Shown: in pieces, positions 35,122 through 42,196 of the stretch
Numbering within the stretch: the stretch's first letter is position 1
How the letters are laid out: every line of letters begins with the position of its first letter
From: Arthrobacter ruber
GTDB lineage: Bacteria > Actinomycetota > Actinomycetes > Actinomycetales > Micrococcaceae
Assembly (NCBI RefSeq): GCF_002954225.1
Contig: NZ_PPTH01000017.1
Span: forward strand, 501,311-565,310
Reading direction: 5' to 3'
DNA length: 64,000 bases
Program-made: the position numbers and the translations under genes
The notes under the pieces: generated by a model
The model's database searches: none
Told to the model about the DNA's origin: nothing
What the model saw: only the letters and a program-made list of their open reading frames with translations

Positions 35122-35127
35122 AGTATA
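35122..35127 (-). promoter_or_regulatory. -10 element TATACT upstream of the leader peptide
   Basis: TATACT on the minus strand is one mismatch from TATAAT and lies 6 nt before the leader peptide ATG. Confidence 0.55.
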
Positions 35128-35222
35128 CGGCGGGACATTCCGCCGACGGGGAGACCCGGGATCTGCCCGGGTGCGGCGGCCCTTGCATTCGGGCGCTGCA
35201 GCAGCCGACCCGACCGTGCGGG

Positions 35223-37526
35223 TCAGACCGGCAGCTGCAGTACCTGGCCGGCGGGCCCCTGTTCCTTGCTCGTGGCCGCGGGGTAAGCGATGATCCACGG
35301 CATCACCGCAGCCGCCGGCAGTGGTCTGGAGAAGTGAAAGCCCTGGGCGACATCACACCCCAGGGCCCGCAATTCCACCTGAGTCTCCCCGTTGTCCACT
35401 CCTTCGGCGACCACCCGGAGGTCCAGGCTGTGTGCCAGGTCGATGATCGAGCCCACGAGGCCATGGGCGCGACGATCCGAGCGCATGGCGGTGATGAAGG
35501 ATCGGTCCAGTTTGAGTTCGTCGGCAGGGAGCTCGCGCAGGTACGCCAGGGAGCTGTATCCGGTGCCGAAGTCGTCGATCGAGATCTGGATGCCCTTCGC
35601 GCGGAGCCGCGCGAAGATCTTCGCCGCATCGGTCGGGTTCCGCATGAGCATGTCCTCCGTGATCTCCAGCACGAGGCACTCCGGTGGGAGGCCGTGCTGT
35701 TCGAGGAGGATGCGGATCTGCCGGGGCAGCCCTTCCTGGATGCAGGATCCGGACAGGTTCACGGCAACGCTGATCGCCATCCCGTCGGCACGCCACCGGG
35801 CCACCTGCGCCACCGCCTCCTCGAGCACGAGCGCGGAGATCGCGGGCATCAGGCCCGCTTCTTCCGCGAGGGGCAGGAACGACGTCGGCGGAAGTTGCCC
35901 GAGGAGGGGATGGTTCCACCGGATCAGGGCCTCGACGCTGGTCACGGAGCCGTCCGTCAGGTGCACCTTCGGCTGGTAGTGCAACTCGAACTGGCCCTCG
36001 GCGAGTCCCAGTCGCAGCTCCTGCAGGGTCCTCAGCTTCCGCGCGCCGCCGTCGTCGTCCACGGAGCTGTAGAGGTGGTGCCCGCTGCGGTCCGACTTGG
36101 CCCGGAACATGGCGATATCCGCCTTGCGCATCAGCAGGGTGATGTCGGTGCCGTTGTCCGGGGTGAGCGCGATACCGATACTGACGCTGACCTTCAGCGA
36201 GGCCGTGCCGACCTGGATCGGCTGGTCGAGCTCCGCTTCCAGTCGGCGGGCCACGGCGAGGGCTTCCTCCCGGGACACGCTGTCGAGGAACACCGCGAAC
36301 TCGTCACCGCCCAGGCGGGCGAAGAGGTCGCCGGGTCGCACCTGCCGGGCGAAGCGTTCGCCGACCAGGACGAGGAGGGCGTCCCCGACGTCGTGTCCCA
36401 GCGCATCGTTGACATCCTTGAAGCGGTCGAGGTCCAGGAAGAGCAGGGCACCGAAGCGGTCCCCGCCCACCCGTCCAGGAAGGTCGGCGACCAGCCCCCG
36501 GCGGTTCGGGAGCCCTGTGAGGTCGTCCGTGGTGGCGAGGATCCCCAGCACGCGGTTCCGGAAGACGAGAGGTACCGCTGCCAGGAGCAGGGTGAGAGCG
36601 GCGAGGATCTGGGCGAGGAGCGGGATGGGGACCTGGCACCCGATGATCAGGACTGCGAGCGCCGACAGGGTGGACACCATCAGGATGGTATGGGTGGGCA
36701 GCCCGCGGTCACGCTGGCGGGAGTCCGTGCCGGCTCGTGCGACGCCGTCGATCCAGAGGGCGATGCCGACGACCCCGATGATCCAGCCGGCGTCGACGAC
36801 CGACCCGACAGCGTAGTCCTGCATCCCCAGGGCGAAGGCGACGTCCGCGGCGGAGAAGAGGATCAGGCCGATGATCAGCAGTGGCCAACGCGGCCCGAGA
36901 TCGAGCCCGCGGGAGGCCAGCAGGCCACCGACGGCCGTGATCAGCAGGAGATCCAGGAGCGGGTAGACCACAGCGACGACTACTTCGAACGTCGTGCCGC
37001 CCCCTGCCCCGGAACGCAGGAGCGGCGCGAGGACCAGAGCCATGACGGCGGCGGCGGCGAATGCACCCACCACGCTGTCCAGCAGCAACGGCCAGGCCAC
37101 GCCCTTCAGTTTGCGCACCGTCATCGCGAGCGTCCCGAGCATCAAGGGGTAGAAGGCGAGATACGCCACATCCGCGACCGACACCACGGCGAGGGCCTGC
37201 TGTCCGTCCAGCGACGCGAGGTAGACGAGATCCCCTGCGGTGTAGACGACGACGGCCGCCGTGCCGAGCAGGATCTGCCACCGGCGTCGCGTCCTGTACA
37301 CCGCGCCGACGCACACGGCCACGGCAGCGAGTTCCACGACGATGCCCAGCCACGCGCCGAGCAGGTCGGACCGGACCCGGTCGCCGAACAGGTCGCCGAA
37401 CAGGACGGCGACCAGGTAGGCCAGCAAGGCGACGACCGTTCCGACGACGAGGACGCGGGAGGCATCGACCCGCGCTCGCACGGGAGCTGAGCCATCACCA
37501 CTGGCATTACGGGTAACAGCAGGCAC
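35223..37526 (-). CDS. Membrane GGDEF/EAL cyclic-di-GMP protein
   Basis: Predicted 767-residue protein. About nine hydrophobic helices (residues 23-315) form a membrane sensor, followed by a diguanylate cyclase domain with intact LGGDEFAVF (near 404-412). An EAL phosphodiesterase domain follows, with intact EALIRWNHP (near 530), NLSGSC, DDFGTGYSSL and the downstream Lys/Glu motifs (LKLDRSF, AEGVDN). Both activities look possible, so the net direction cannot be predicted. The GTG start has AAGGAAGTG upstream. It is divergent from fliC by 265 bp, suggesting a link between c-di-GMP and motility. Confidence 0.92.
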   Translation of the reverse strand: MPAVTRNASGDGSAPVRARVDASRVLVVGTVVALLAYLVAVLFGDLFGDRVRSDLLGAWLGIVVELAAVAVCVGAVYRTRRRWQILLGTAAVVVYTAGDLVYLASLDGQQALAVVSVADVAYLAFYPLMLGTLAMTVRKLKGVAWPLLLDSVVGAFAAAAVMALVLAPLLRSGAGGGTTFEVVVAVVYPLLDLLLITAVGGLLASRGLDLGPRWPLLIIGLILFSAADVAFALGMQDYAVGSVVDAGWIIGVVGIALWIDGVARAGTDSRQRDRGLPTHTILMVSTLSALAVLIIGCQVPIPLLAQILAALTLLLAAVPLVFRNRVLGILATTDDLTGLPNRRGLVADLPGRVGGDRFGALLFLDLDRFKDVNDALGHDVGDALLVLVGERFARQVRPGDLFARLGGDEFAVFLDSVSREEALAVARRLEAELDQPIQVGTASLKVSVSIGIALTPDNGTDITLLMRKADIAMFRAKSDRSGHHLYSSVDDDGGARKLRTLQELRLGLAEGQFELHYQPKVHLTDGSVTSVEALIRWNHPLLGQLPPTSFLPLAEEAGLMPAISALVLEEAVAQVARWRADGMAISVAVNLSGSCIQEGLPRQIRILLEQHGLPPECLVLEITEDMLMRNPTDAAKIFARLRAKGIQISIDDFGTGYSSLAYLRELPADELKLDRSFITAMRSDRRAHGLVGSIIDLAHSLDLRVVAEGVDNGETQVELRALGCDVAQGFHFSRPLPAAAVMPWIIAYPAATSKEQGPAGQVLQLPV

Positions 37527-37704
37527 CCTGCACTTCCTTCCCTCGAAAGATCAGGACCCTGACCAGGGAAAAAGCCTAGGGCGGCTGCACGGGCCCCATC
37601 CCCGATCCGCCCTGCTGCACCTCAACCCACGACGAAACCTTGGGCTACCTTGCGTGTGTTCGCACCGTTTCGGGCAGGCCGGGAAAGAAAGTTGCTCCGA
37701 GTCC

Positions 37705-37731
37705 TAACATCGGCTGCAGGACCTCCGATAG
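37705..37731 (+). promoter_or_regulatory. Sigma-28-type promoter of fliC
   Basis: TAAC (37705-37708), a 15-nt spacer and TCCGATAG (37724-37731) match the FliA/WhiG architecture. Transcription would start about 6-9 nt later, at the base of the leader hairpin. Confidence 0.8.
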
Positions 37732-37739
37732 CTACTGGT

Positions 37740-37785
37740 GCCGGCCCATGGATGGGCCGGCGATAGCAACCCTTTCACGGAGGAA
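37740..37785 (+). promoter_or_regulatory. fliC leader: GGA-loop hairpin and GGA in the ribosome binding site (CsrA-like)
   Basis: GCCGGCCC (37740-37747) and GGGCCGGC (37754-37761) form an 8-bp stem with hexaloop ATGGAT, displaying GGA as in known CsrA sites. A second GGA lies in the ribosome binding site CACGGAGGA (37776-37784). The pair of sites, one upstream hairpin and one over the Shine-Dalgarno, matches the layout of the Bacillus hag leader. The stem also sits at the 5' end of the predicted transcript and could stabilise it. Confidence 0.55.
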
Positions 37786-37791
37786 TACATC

Positions 37792-38619
37792 ATGGGTTTC
37801 CAGATCAACACCAACACCGCGGCCAACACCGCATACCGCAACCTCTCCAGTACCCAGGGCGATATGTCCAAGTCGCTGGAGAAGCTGTCCAGCGGTCTCC
37901 GCATCAACCGCGCAGCCGACGACGCCGCCGGCCTGTCCATCGCCGAGGGCCTGCGCTCGCAGGTCAACGGTCTCGGGGTTGCAGCCCGCAACGCCCAGGA
38001 CGGCATCAGCGTTGTCCAGACCGCGGAAGGTGCACTGACCGAGGTCCACAGCATCCTGCAGCGTGTCCGTGACCTGGCAGTGCAGTCGGGCAACGACTCG
38101 AACAACGCCGACGCACGTACGGCGATCCAGACCGAGGTCACTGCCCTTGGTGATGAGCTCACGCGCATCGCCGGCAGCACCAACTTCAACGGCACCGACC
38201 TGCTCACTGCTGCAGCAGCTGACCTGACCTTCCAGGTCGGTGCAGGCTCGACCGCAGCGAACGATCAAATCACGGTGAAGACGGCCGACGTCGAGGCTGT
38301 GGCAACCGCCGTCAAGGGTTTGAAGTTCAGCACTGCAGCTGAGGCGCTCACGTCGATCGCTGCGCTGGACACGCAGATCAAGGCCGTGTCCACCTCACGT
38401 TCCGAGCTCGGTGCCGTGCAGAACCGCTTCGAGTCCGCGATCAACAGCATCAACGTCTCGCAGGAGAACCTCTCCGCGGCCGAGTCCCGCATCCGCGACA
38501 CCGACATGGCGAAGGAAATGGCGAGCTTCACGCGCTCGAACATCCTCTCGCAGGCCGGTACCGCGATGCTGGCCCAGGCCAACCAGATGAACCAGGGTGT
38601 CCTTCAGCTCCTCCGCTAG
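37792..38619 (+). CDS. fliC: Flagellin
   Basis: Predicted 275-residue filament subunit, a short flagellin. The conserved N-terminal helices (INTNTAANTAYRNLSSTQ, LSSGLRINRAADDAAGLSIA) and C-terminal helices (AESRIRDTDMAKEMASF, QANQMNQGVLQLLR) that form the filament core are intact. The variable surface domain is reduced to about 90 residues. Codon use is strongly biased, consistent with high expression. It is the first gene after a sigma-28 promoter with a structured leader, and has a strong GGAGGA ribosome binding site. Confidence 0.97.
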   Translation: MGFQINTNTAANTAYRNLSSTQGDMSKSLEKLSSGLRINRAADDAAGLSIAEGLRSQVNGLGVAARNAQDGISVVQTAEGALTEVHSILQRVRDLAVQSGNDSNNADARTAIQTEVTALGDELTRIAGSTNFNGTDLLTAAAADLTFQVGAGSTAANDQITVKTADVEAVATAVKGLKFSTAAEALTSIAALDTQIKAVSTSRSELGAVQNRFESAINSINVSQENLSAAESRIRDTDMAKEMASFTRSNILSQAGTAMLAQANQMNQGVLQLLR

Positions 38620-38647
38620 ACGGTGAGCTCGTAGGCGAAAGGTGCAC

Positions 38648-38686
38648 GGTGGCGGGACTGATCCTGGACCGAGAGGTCCCGCCACC
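38648..38686 (+). terminator. Hairpin after fliC, partial terminator or processing site
   Basis: GGTGGCGGGAC (38648-38658) pairs with GTCCCGCCACC (38676-38686) around a 17-nt loop; an outer GGCGAA/TTCGCC pair can extend it. There is no T-run. It would let high-level fliC mRNA end or be processed here while some transcription continues into fliD. Confidence 0.5.
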
Positions 38687-38763
38687 GCGCATTCGCCGCG
38701 AAGTAGTCGGATGAACCCGCAATCGAAACCCCGGAAGATCCCGTCCCACCCGAGAGGTAACCC

Positions 38764-40137
38764 ATGGCGTTCTCCATCGACGGCATCGCCAGCGGGCTGG
38801 ACACCACGACCATGATCAACCAGCTCATGCAGCTGGAAGCCCGCCCGCAGACGCTCCTCAAGGCGAAGGCCACCTCGACACAGGGTTTCGTCACCGCCCT
38901 GCAGCAGCTGAACACCCGCTTGAGTTCCCTGACCGAGCTCGCGACCAAGACCGCCAAACCCCTGGCCCTCGACCTCTACAAGGTGGCCAGCAGCTCCGAC
39001 GCCGCCACCGCCACCGCGACGTCCTCCGCCGGCGCCGGCACCCTCGACTTCACCGTCAAGCAGCTCGCCTCCTCCCAGTCCTCCGTCACGGCGGCCATGA
39101 CGGCCTTTTCCGCGGAGGCCTCCACGCTCACCCTGCGGGCGAAGGACGGGACCACCACCGAGATCGCCACCACCGGAACACTCGACGACGTCATCGCCCA
39201 GGTGAACAAGGCCGAGGTCGGCATCACCGCCACGAAGGTCAGCGCCGGGACCCTCGGCGGCGTGCAGCAGTACCGGCTCCAGTTCACCGCGCAGGAGCCC
39301 GGTGCCGAGCATCGCTTCGATGTGTTCCGCGGAACCGCGGCCGATATCACCGCCGGCACCGCGACCGCTCTCTTCTCCGAGTCCGGAGCGGCCACCGTCC
39401 GCGCAGCACAGGACGCCGAGGTGGTCCTCTGGGGCGGTACCGCCGCCGAGCAGACCCTCACGTCGTCATCGAACACGTTCGCGGACATCCTCCCCGGCGT
39501 CTCCGTCACCGTCGCCAAGACCACCACCGACCCGGTGTCCGTCACAGTTTCCCGTGATGCCGAGGCCACCTCCACCAAGGCGAAGGAGCTCGTGGACGCC
39601 TTGCGGGGTGTCTTCTCCTTCGTGGAGGCCAACACGAAGGTCACGCCAGGCGCGACGGCCAGCGCTGCGCCGACGGCGGGCAGGTTCACCGGCGACAGCG
39701 CCGTCCGCGGGATCACCCAGTCGATGCTCACGGCGGCGACGGCGCCCATCAACGGCAGGTCGACGTCGGAGCTCGGCATCACACTGACGCGCTCCGGGAC
39801 CGTCGAGTTCGACGCCGAGAAGTTCGCCGCCGCGCTCGCCAAGGACCCGGCCGCCGTGAAGGACGCCCTCACCCAGCTGTCGACGCGCGTCGCGGAGGCA
39901 GGCAAGGCGGCCTCGGACAAGTACGACGGCGAGCTGACAAGCCGGATCAAGAGCCAGGAATCGACGGTACGTAACCTCAACGACCAGGTGTCCGGCTGGG
40001 ACCAGCGGCTCGAGAAGCGCCGGAGCGCGCTCGAGCGCACCTACTCCGCGCTCGAGGTCCAACTCTCACAACTCCAATCACAGGGGGACTGGCTGTCATC
40101 CCAGCTGGCAGGCCTCCCCACCGGAAGCGGGCTCTAG
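38764..40137 (+). CDS. fliD: Flagellar filament cap FliD (HAP2)
   Basis: Predicted 457-residue cap protein. The N-terminus SIDGIASGLDTTTMINQLMQLE is the FliD signature, and the C-terminal coiled coil (RLEKRRSALERTYSALEVQL, SQLAGL) is conserved. It sits at the filament tip and catalyses flagellin folding. The ATG follows GAGAGGTAACCC. No own sigma-28 site is seen, so it probably depends on read-through from fliC. Confidence 0.93.
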   Translation: MAFSIDGIASGLDTTTMINQLMQLEARPQTLLKAKATSTQGFVTALQQLNTRLSSLTELATKTAKPLALDLYKVASSSDAATATATSSAGAGTLDFTVKQLASSQSSVTAAMTAFSAEASTLTLRAKDGTTTEIATTGTLDDVIAQVNKAEVGITATKVSAGTLGGVQQYRLQFTAQEPGAEHRFDVFRGTAADITAGTATALFSESGAATVRAAQDAEVVLWGGTAAEQTLTSSSNTFADILPGVSVTVAKTTTDPVSVTVSRDAEATSTKAKELVDALRGVFSFVEANTKVTPGATASAAPTAGRFTGDSAVRGITQSMLTAATAPINGRSTSELGITLTRSGTVEFDAEKFAAALAKDPAAVKDALTQLSTRVAEAGKAASDKYDGELTSRIKSQESTVRNLNDQVSGWDQRLEKRRSALERTYSALEVQLSQLQSQGDWLSSQLAGLPTGSGL

Positions 40138-40584
40138 ATGCTGCAGATGAACGGGTACCAGGCCAAGCGGTCGCAGTACGTGCAGGACGCCGTCCTCTCG
40201 GCGACCCCCGCCGGGCTGCTGACCATGCTCTACGACCGGCTGCTGCTCGACCTGGCGCGCGCCGGGGCAGCCCAGGAGGCGGGGGACTGGAATGTCGCGT
40301 CCCAGAATCTGCTGCACGCCCAGGACATCGTCGGCGAGTTGATGTCCTCGCTGCGCACGGACGTCTGGGACGGGGCTGCAGGGCTGATGTCCCTTTACAC
40401 CTATGTGCGGCAGACCCTGATGGAAGCCAATACCCGGCGGGACTGCGCAAAGACGGCGGAGTGCGCCGAGATCCTCGAGCCGTTGCGGCAGGCGTGGCAC
40501 GAGGCCGCGTGGGCCGGCCGGCCGGCCGCCGTCGCCCAGGACCAGGGCGCCCCGCGGGCCCTCGGAGTCCTCGGCGTTGGTTGA
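40138..40584 (+). CDS. fliS: Flagellin export chaperone FliS
   Basis: Predicted 148-residue four-helix protein with the FliS motifs YVQDAVLSATPAGLLTMLYDRLL and a central helix-turn-helix region through LLHAQDIVGELMSSL. It binds the C-terminus of flagellin before export. The ATG lies directly after the fliD stop with no gap; a second ATG at 40147 is possible. Its end overlaps the next gene by 8 nt. Confidence 0.9.
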   Translation: MLQMNGYQAKRSQYVQDAVLSATPAGLLTMLYDRLLLDLARAGAAQEAGDWNVASQNLLHAQDIVGELMSSLRTDVWDGAAGLMSLYTYVRQTLMEANTRRDCAKTAECAEILEPLRQAWHEAAWAGRPAAVAQDQGAPRALGVLGVG

Positions 40585-41035
40585 CGAGGCCCCGAGCACC
40601 ACAGTGGGAGCCCTCGAGGGGATGGAGCGCGACGCCGCCCTGAAGGCCTGGACCGGCGTACTCGATGACCTGGAGGCAGCCCTCGATTCCGCCACGAACA
40701 AGACCATCGACGGGATGACGGACGAGCCGGCGCTCGGAACGGCGATCGACGAGGCGGCGGCTGCGGATCGAGCCCACGATCCAGTCCCGAGTCGCGTGGC
40801 TCCCGCCCTCGCCCGGCACGCCGTCGCCGGGAGCTGGGCGCCGCCGCGCCTCGAGAGTCCGATCCCCGACGCCCTCCTGGCACGGGCGCGGCGCATCCGC
40901 GAACGCCAGGTGGCCGTCCTGTCCCGCCTCGCCGCGGACGCCGACACGCTGCGCCGCCACCGGACCGCGCTCGGCTCGGTCCGGGCCGCGACAGCTCCGC
41001 GGCAGTCCGCCGTCTACCTCGATGTGACGGGCTGA
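40577..41035 (+). CDS. Hypothetical protein in the FliT position
   Basis: Predicted 152-residue protein starting at TTG (MVDEAPSTT), with GGAG 9 nt upstream; ATG at 40622 is an alternative start. The first 60 residues are helical (MERDAALKAWTGVLDDLEAALDSA), and a second helix near 100-130 has RARRIRERQVAVLSRL. In many bacteria fliT, encoding the FliD chaperone, occupies this place after fliS, so a chaperone role is a reasonable guess. Sequence similarity to FliT is not evident to me. Confidence 0.6.
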   Translation: MVDEAPSTTVGALEGMERDAALKAWTGVLDDLEAALDSATNKTIDGMTDEPALGTAIDEAAAADRAHDPVPSRVAPALARHAVAGSWAPPRLESPIPDALLARARRIRERQVAVLSRLAADADTLRRHRTALGSVRAATAPRQSAVYLDVTG

Positions 41036-41055
41036 AACTTCTCCCCACGGGCTCC

Positions 41056-41083
41056 TAACGGGTGGCCGAGCGCCATCCGATAG
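41056..41083 (+). promoter_or_regulatory. Sigma-28-type promoter of the flgB operon
   Basis: TAAC (41056-41059), a 16-nt spacer and TCCGATAG (41076-41083). It drives the long basal-body/export operon. Confidence 0.75.
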
Positions 41084-41088
41084 TTGCC

Positions 41089-41128
41089 GGTGAGCACGGA
41101 TCGCTCACCCCCAGGCCATGGATCGGCC
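41089..41128 (+). promoter_or_regulatory. flgB leader: two GGA-loop hairpins (CsrA-like)
   Basis: GGTGAGC (41089-41095) pairs with GCTCACC (41103-41109) around the loop ACGGATC. Four nt later GGCC (41114-41117) pairs with GGCC (41125-41128) around the loop ATGGATC. Both loops present GGA, the CsrA core. The first hairpin begins about where transcription from the sigma-28 promoter should start, as in the fliC leader. Confidence 0.5.
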
Positions 41129-41160
41129 GCTCGACCTTGTTCAGAAGAGGTTCTGCCGTC

Positions 41161-41502
41161 GTGCTCGATTCCGTGTCCTCGCTCGCCCTGCGGAGCGCCC
41201 TCGATGGGCTCGCCCTGCGCCAGCGCGTCACAGCGAACAACATCGCGAACGTCAACACCCCCGGCTTCCAGGCCCAGCGCGTCAGCTTCGAGGACTCCCT
41301 CGCGCGCTCGGTCGCGATGGGCGGCGGCAGCGTGCAGGCCACCACGGACGTCTCCCTCGAACCGACCCGGCTGAACGGCAGCAACGTCAACCTGGACACC
41401 GAGACCCTCTCCAACATCGACACCGTTCTGCGCTTCCAGTTCGCGGCGCGCGCCGTCGAGGGCCCCTTCACCAGCATCCGCACGGCCCTGAGGACCTCCT
41501 GA
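41161..41502 (+). CDS. flgB: Flagellar basal-body rod protein FlgB
   Basis: Predicted 113-residue proximal rod protein. The start is GTG at 41161, giving VLDSVSSLALRSALDGLALR and the rod signature RVTANNIANVNTPGFQA. The frame is open upstream but runs through the leader hairpins and promoter. AGAAGAGG lies 10 nt before. It is the first gene of the basal-body operon and overlaps flgC by one base. Confidence 0.9.
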   Translation: MLDSVSSLALRSALDGLALRQRVTANNIANVNTPGFQAQRVSFEDSLARSVAMGGGSVQATTDVSLEPTRLNGSNVNLDTETLSNIDTVLRFQFAARAVEGPFTSIRTALRTS

Positions 41503-41894
41503 TGACCTTCGACGCGATCGGGATCTCCGGCACCGGCCTCACCCTGCACCGCAAATGGCTCGACGCCGTCTCGGACAACATGGCCAACGCCAACACCGTC
41601 ACCTCCACCGACGGCACGGCCTTCCAGCAGCGTTACATCACGGCACGCGCGGACGAGAACGGCCAGGGCGCCTACGTGGCCGGGGCCGAGTTCGGCAGCG
41701 CCGAGGGCCGACTGGTCCACCAGCCCGACCACCCCCTCGCGGACGAGGACGGCTACGTCCGCTACCCCGACATCGACATGAGCGCCCAGATGGGCCAGCT
41801 CATCATGGCGCAGCGCGGCTACCAGGCGAACGCCGCCGTCGTCGACCGCGCCAAGGCCACCTACGAGGCCGCCCTTCAGATTGGACGTTCCTGA
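41502..41894 (+). CDS. flgC: Flagellar basal-body rod protein FlgC
   Basis: Predicted 130-residue rod protein with the N-terminal signature (ISGTGLTLHRKWLDAVSDNM, NANTV) and the C-terminal helix MGQLIMAQRGYQANAAVVDRAK. It is joined to flgB and fliE by TGATG-type overlaps, giving tight translational coupling. Confidence 0.93.
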   Translation: MTFDAIGISGTGLTLHRKWLDAVSDNMANANTVTSTDGTAFQQRYITARADENGQGAYVAGAEFGSAEGRLVHQPDHPLADEDGYVRYPDIDMSAQMGQLIMAQRGYQANAAVVDRAKATYEAALQIGRS

Positions 41895-42196
41895 TGCCCG
41901 TTCCCGCGATCGGCGCGGTCCAGCCCGCCGCCACCTCCTACCTGCCGTCCGTCGGTGCCGTGTCCGATGCCGGTGGCGAGGGGTTCGCCACCTCGCTCAC
42001 CTCCGCCGTGGACAACCTGCAGGGCCTGCAGTCGGTGTCGAACGGACTCGCCGTGCAGGCCGTCACCGGCGACCTGACCGACATCCACAACGCCACGCTC
42101 GCCTCCACGCGTGCCCAGGTGACGCTCGAGCTCGTCGCCGCCGTCCGGAACAAGGGCGTTGACGCCTTCAACGAGATCATGAGGATGCAGGCCTGA
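41894..42196 (+). CDS. fliE: Flagellar hook-basal body protein FliE
   Basis: Predicted 100-residue protein linking the MS ring to the rod. The C-terminal half matches the family (TGDLTDIHNATLASTRAQVT, VRNKGVDAFNEIMRMQA). The N-terminus is short and Ala-rich. Overlapping start and stop codons connect it to flgC and fliF. Confidence 0.88.
   Translation: MPVPAIGAVQPAATSYLPSVGAVSDAGGEGFATSLTSAVDNLQGLQSVSNGLAVQAVTGDLTDIHNATLASTRAQVTLELVAAVRNKGVDAFNEIMRMQA

Noticed and set aside
35207..35224. GACCCG/CGGGTC hairpin as terminator of the GGDEF/EAL gene
   Set aside because: The stem is only 6 bp, overlaps the stop codon and has no T-run.
34749..37490. A 913-codon plus-strand frame over the DUF808 and GGDEF/EAL genes
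   Set aside because: Antisense to intact GGDEF and EAL motifs; low-complexity charged translation.
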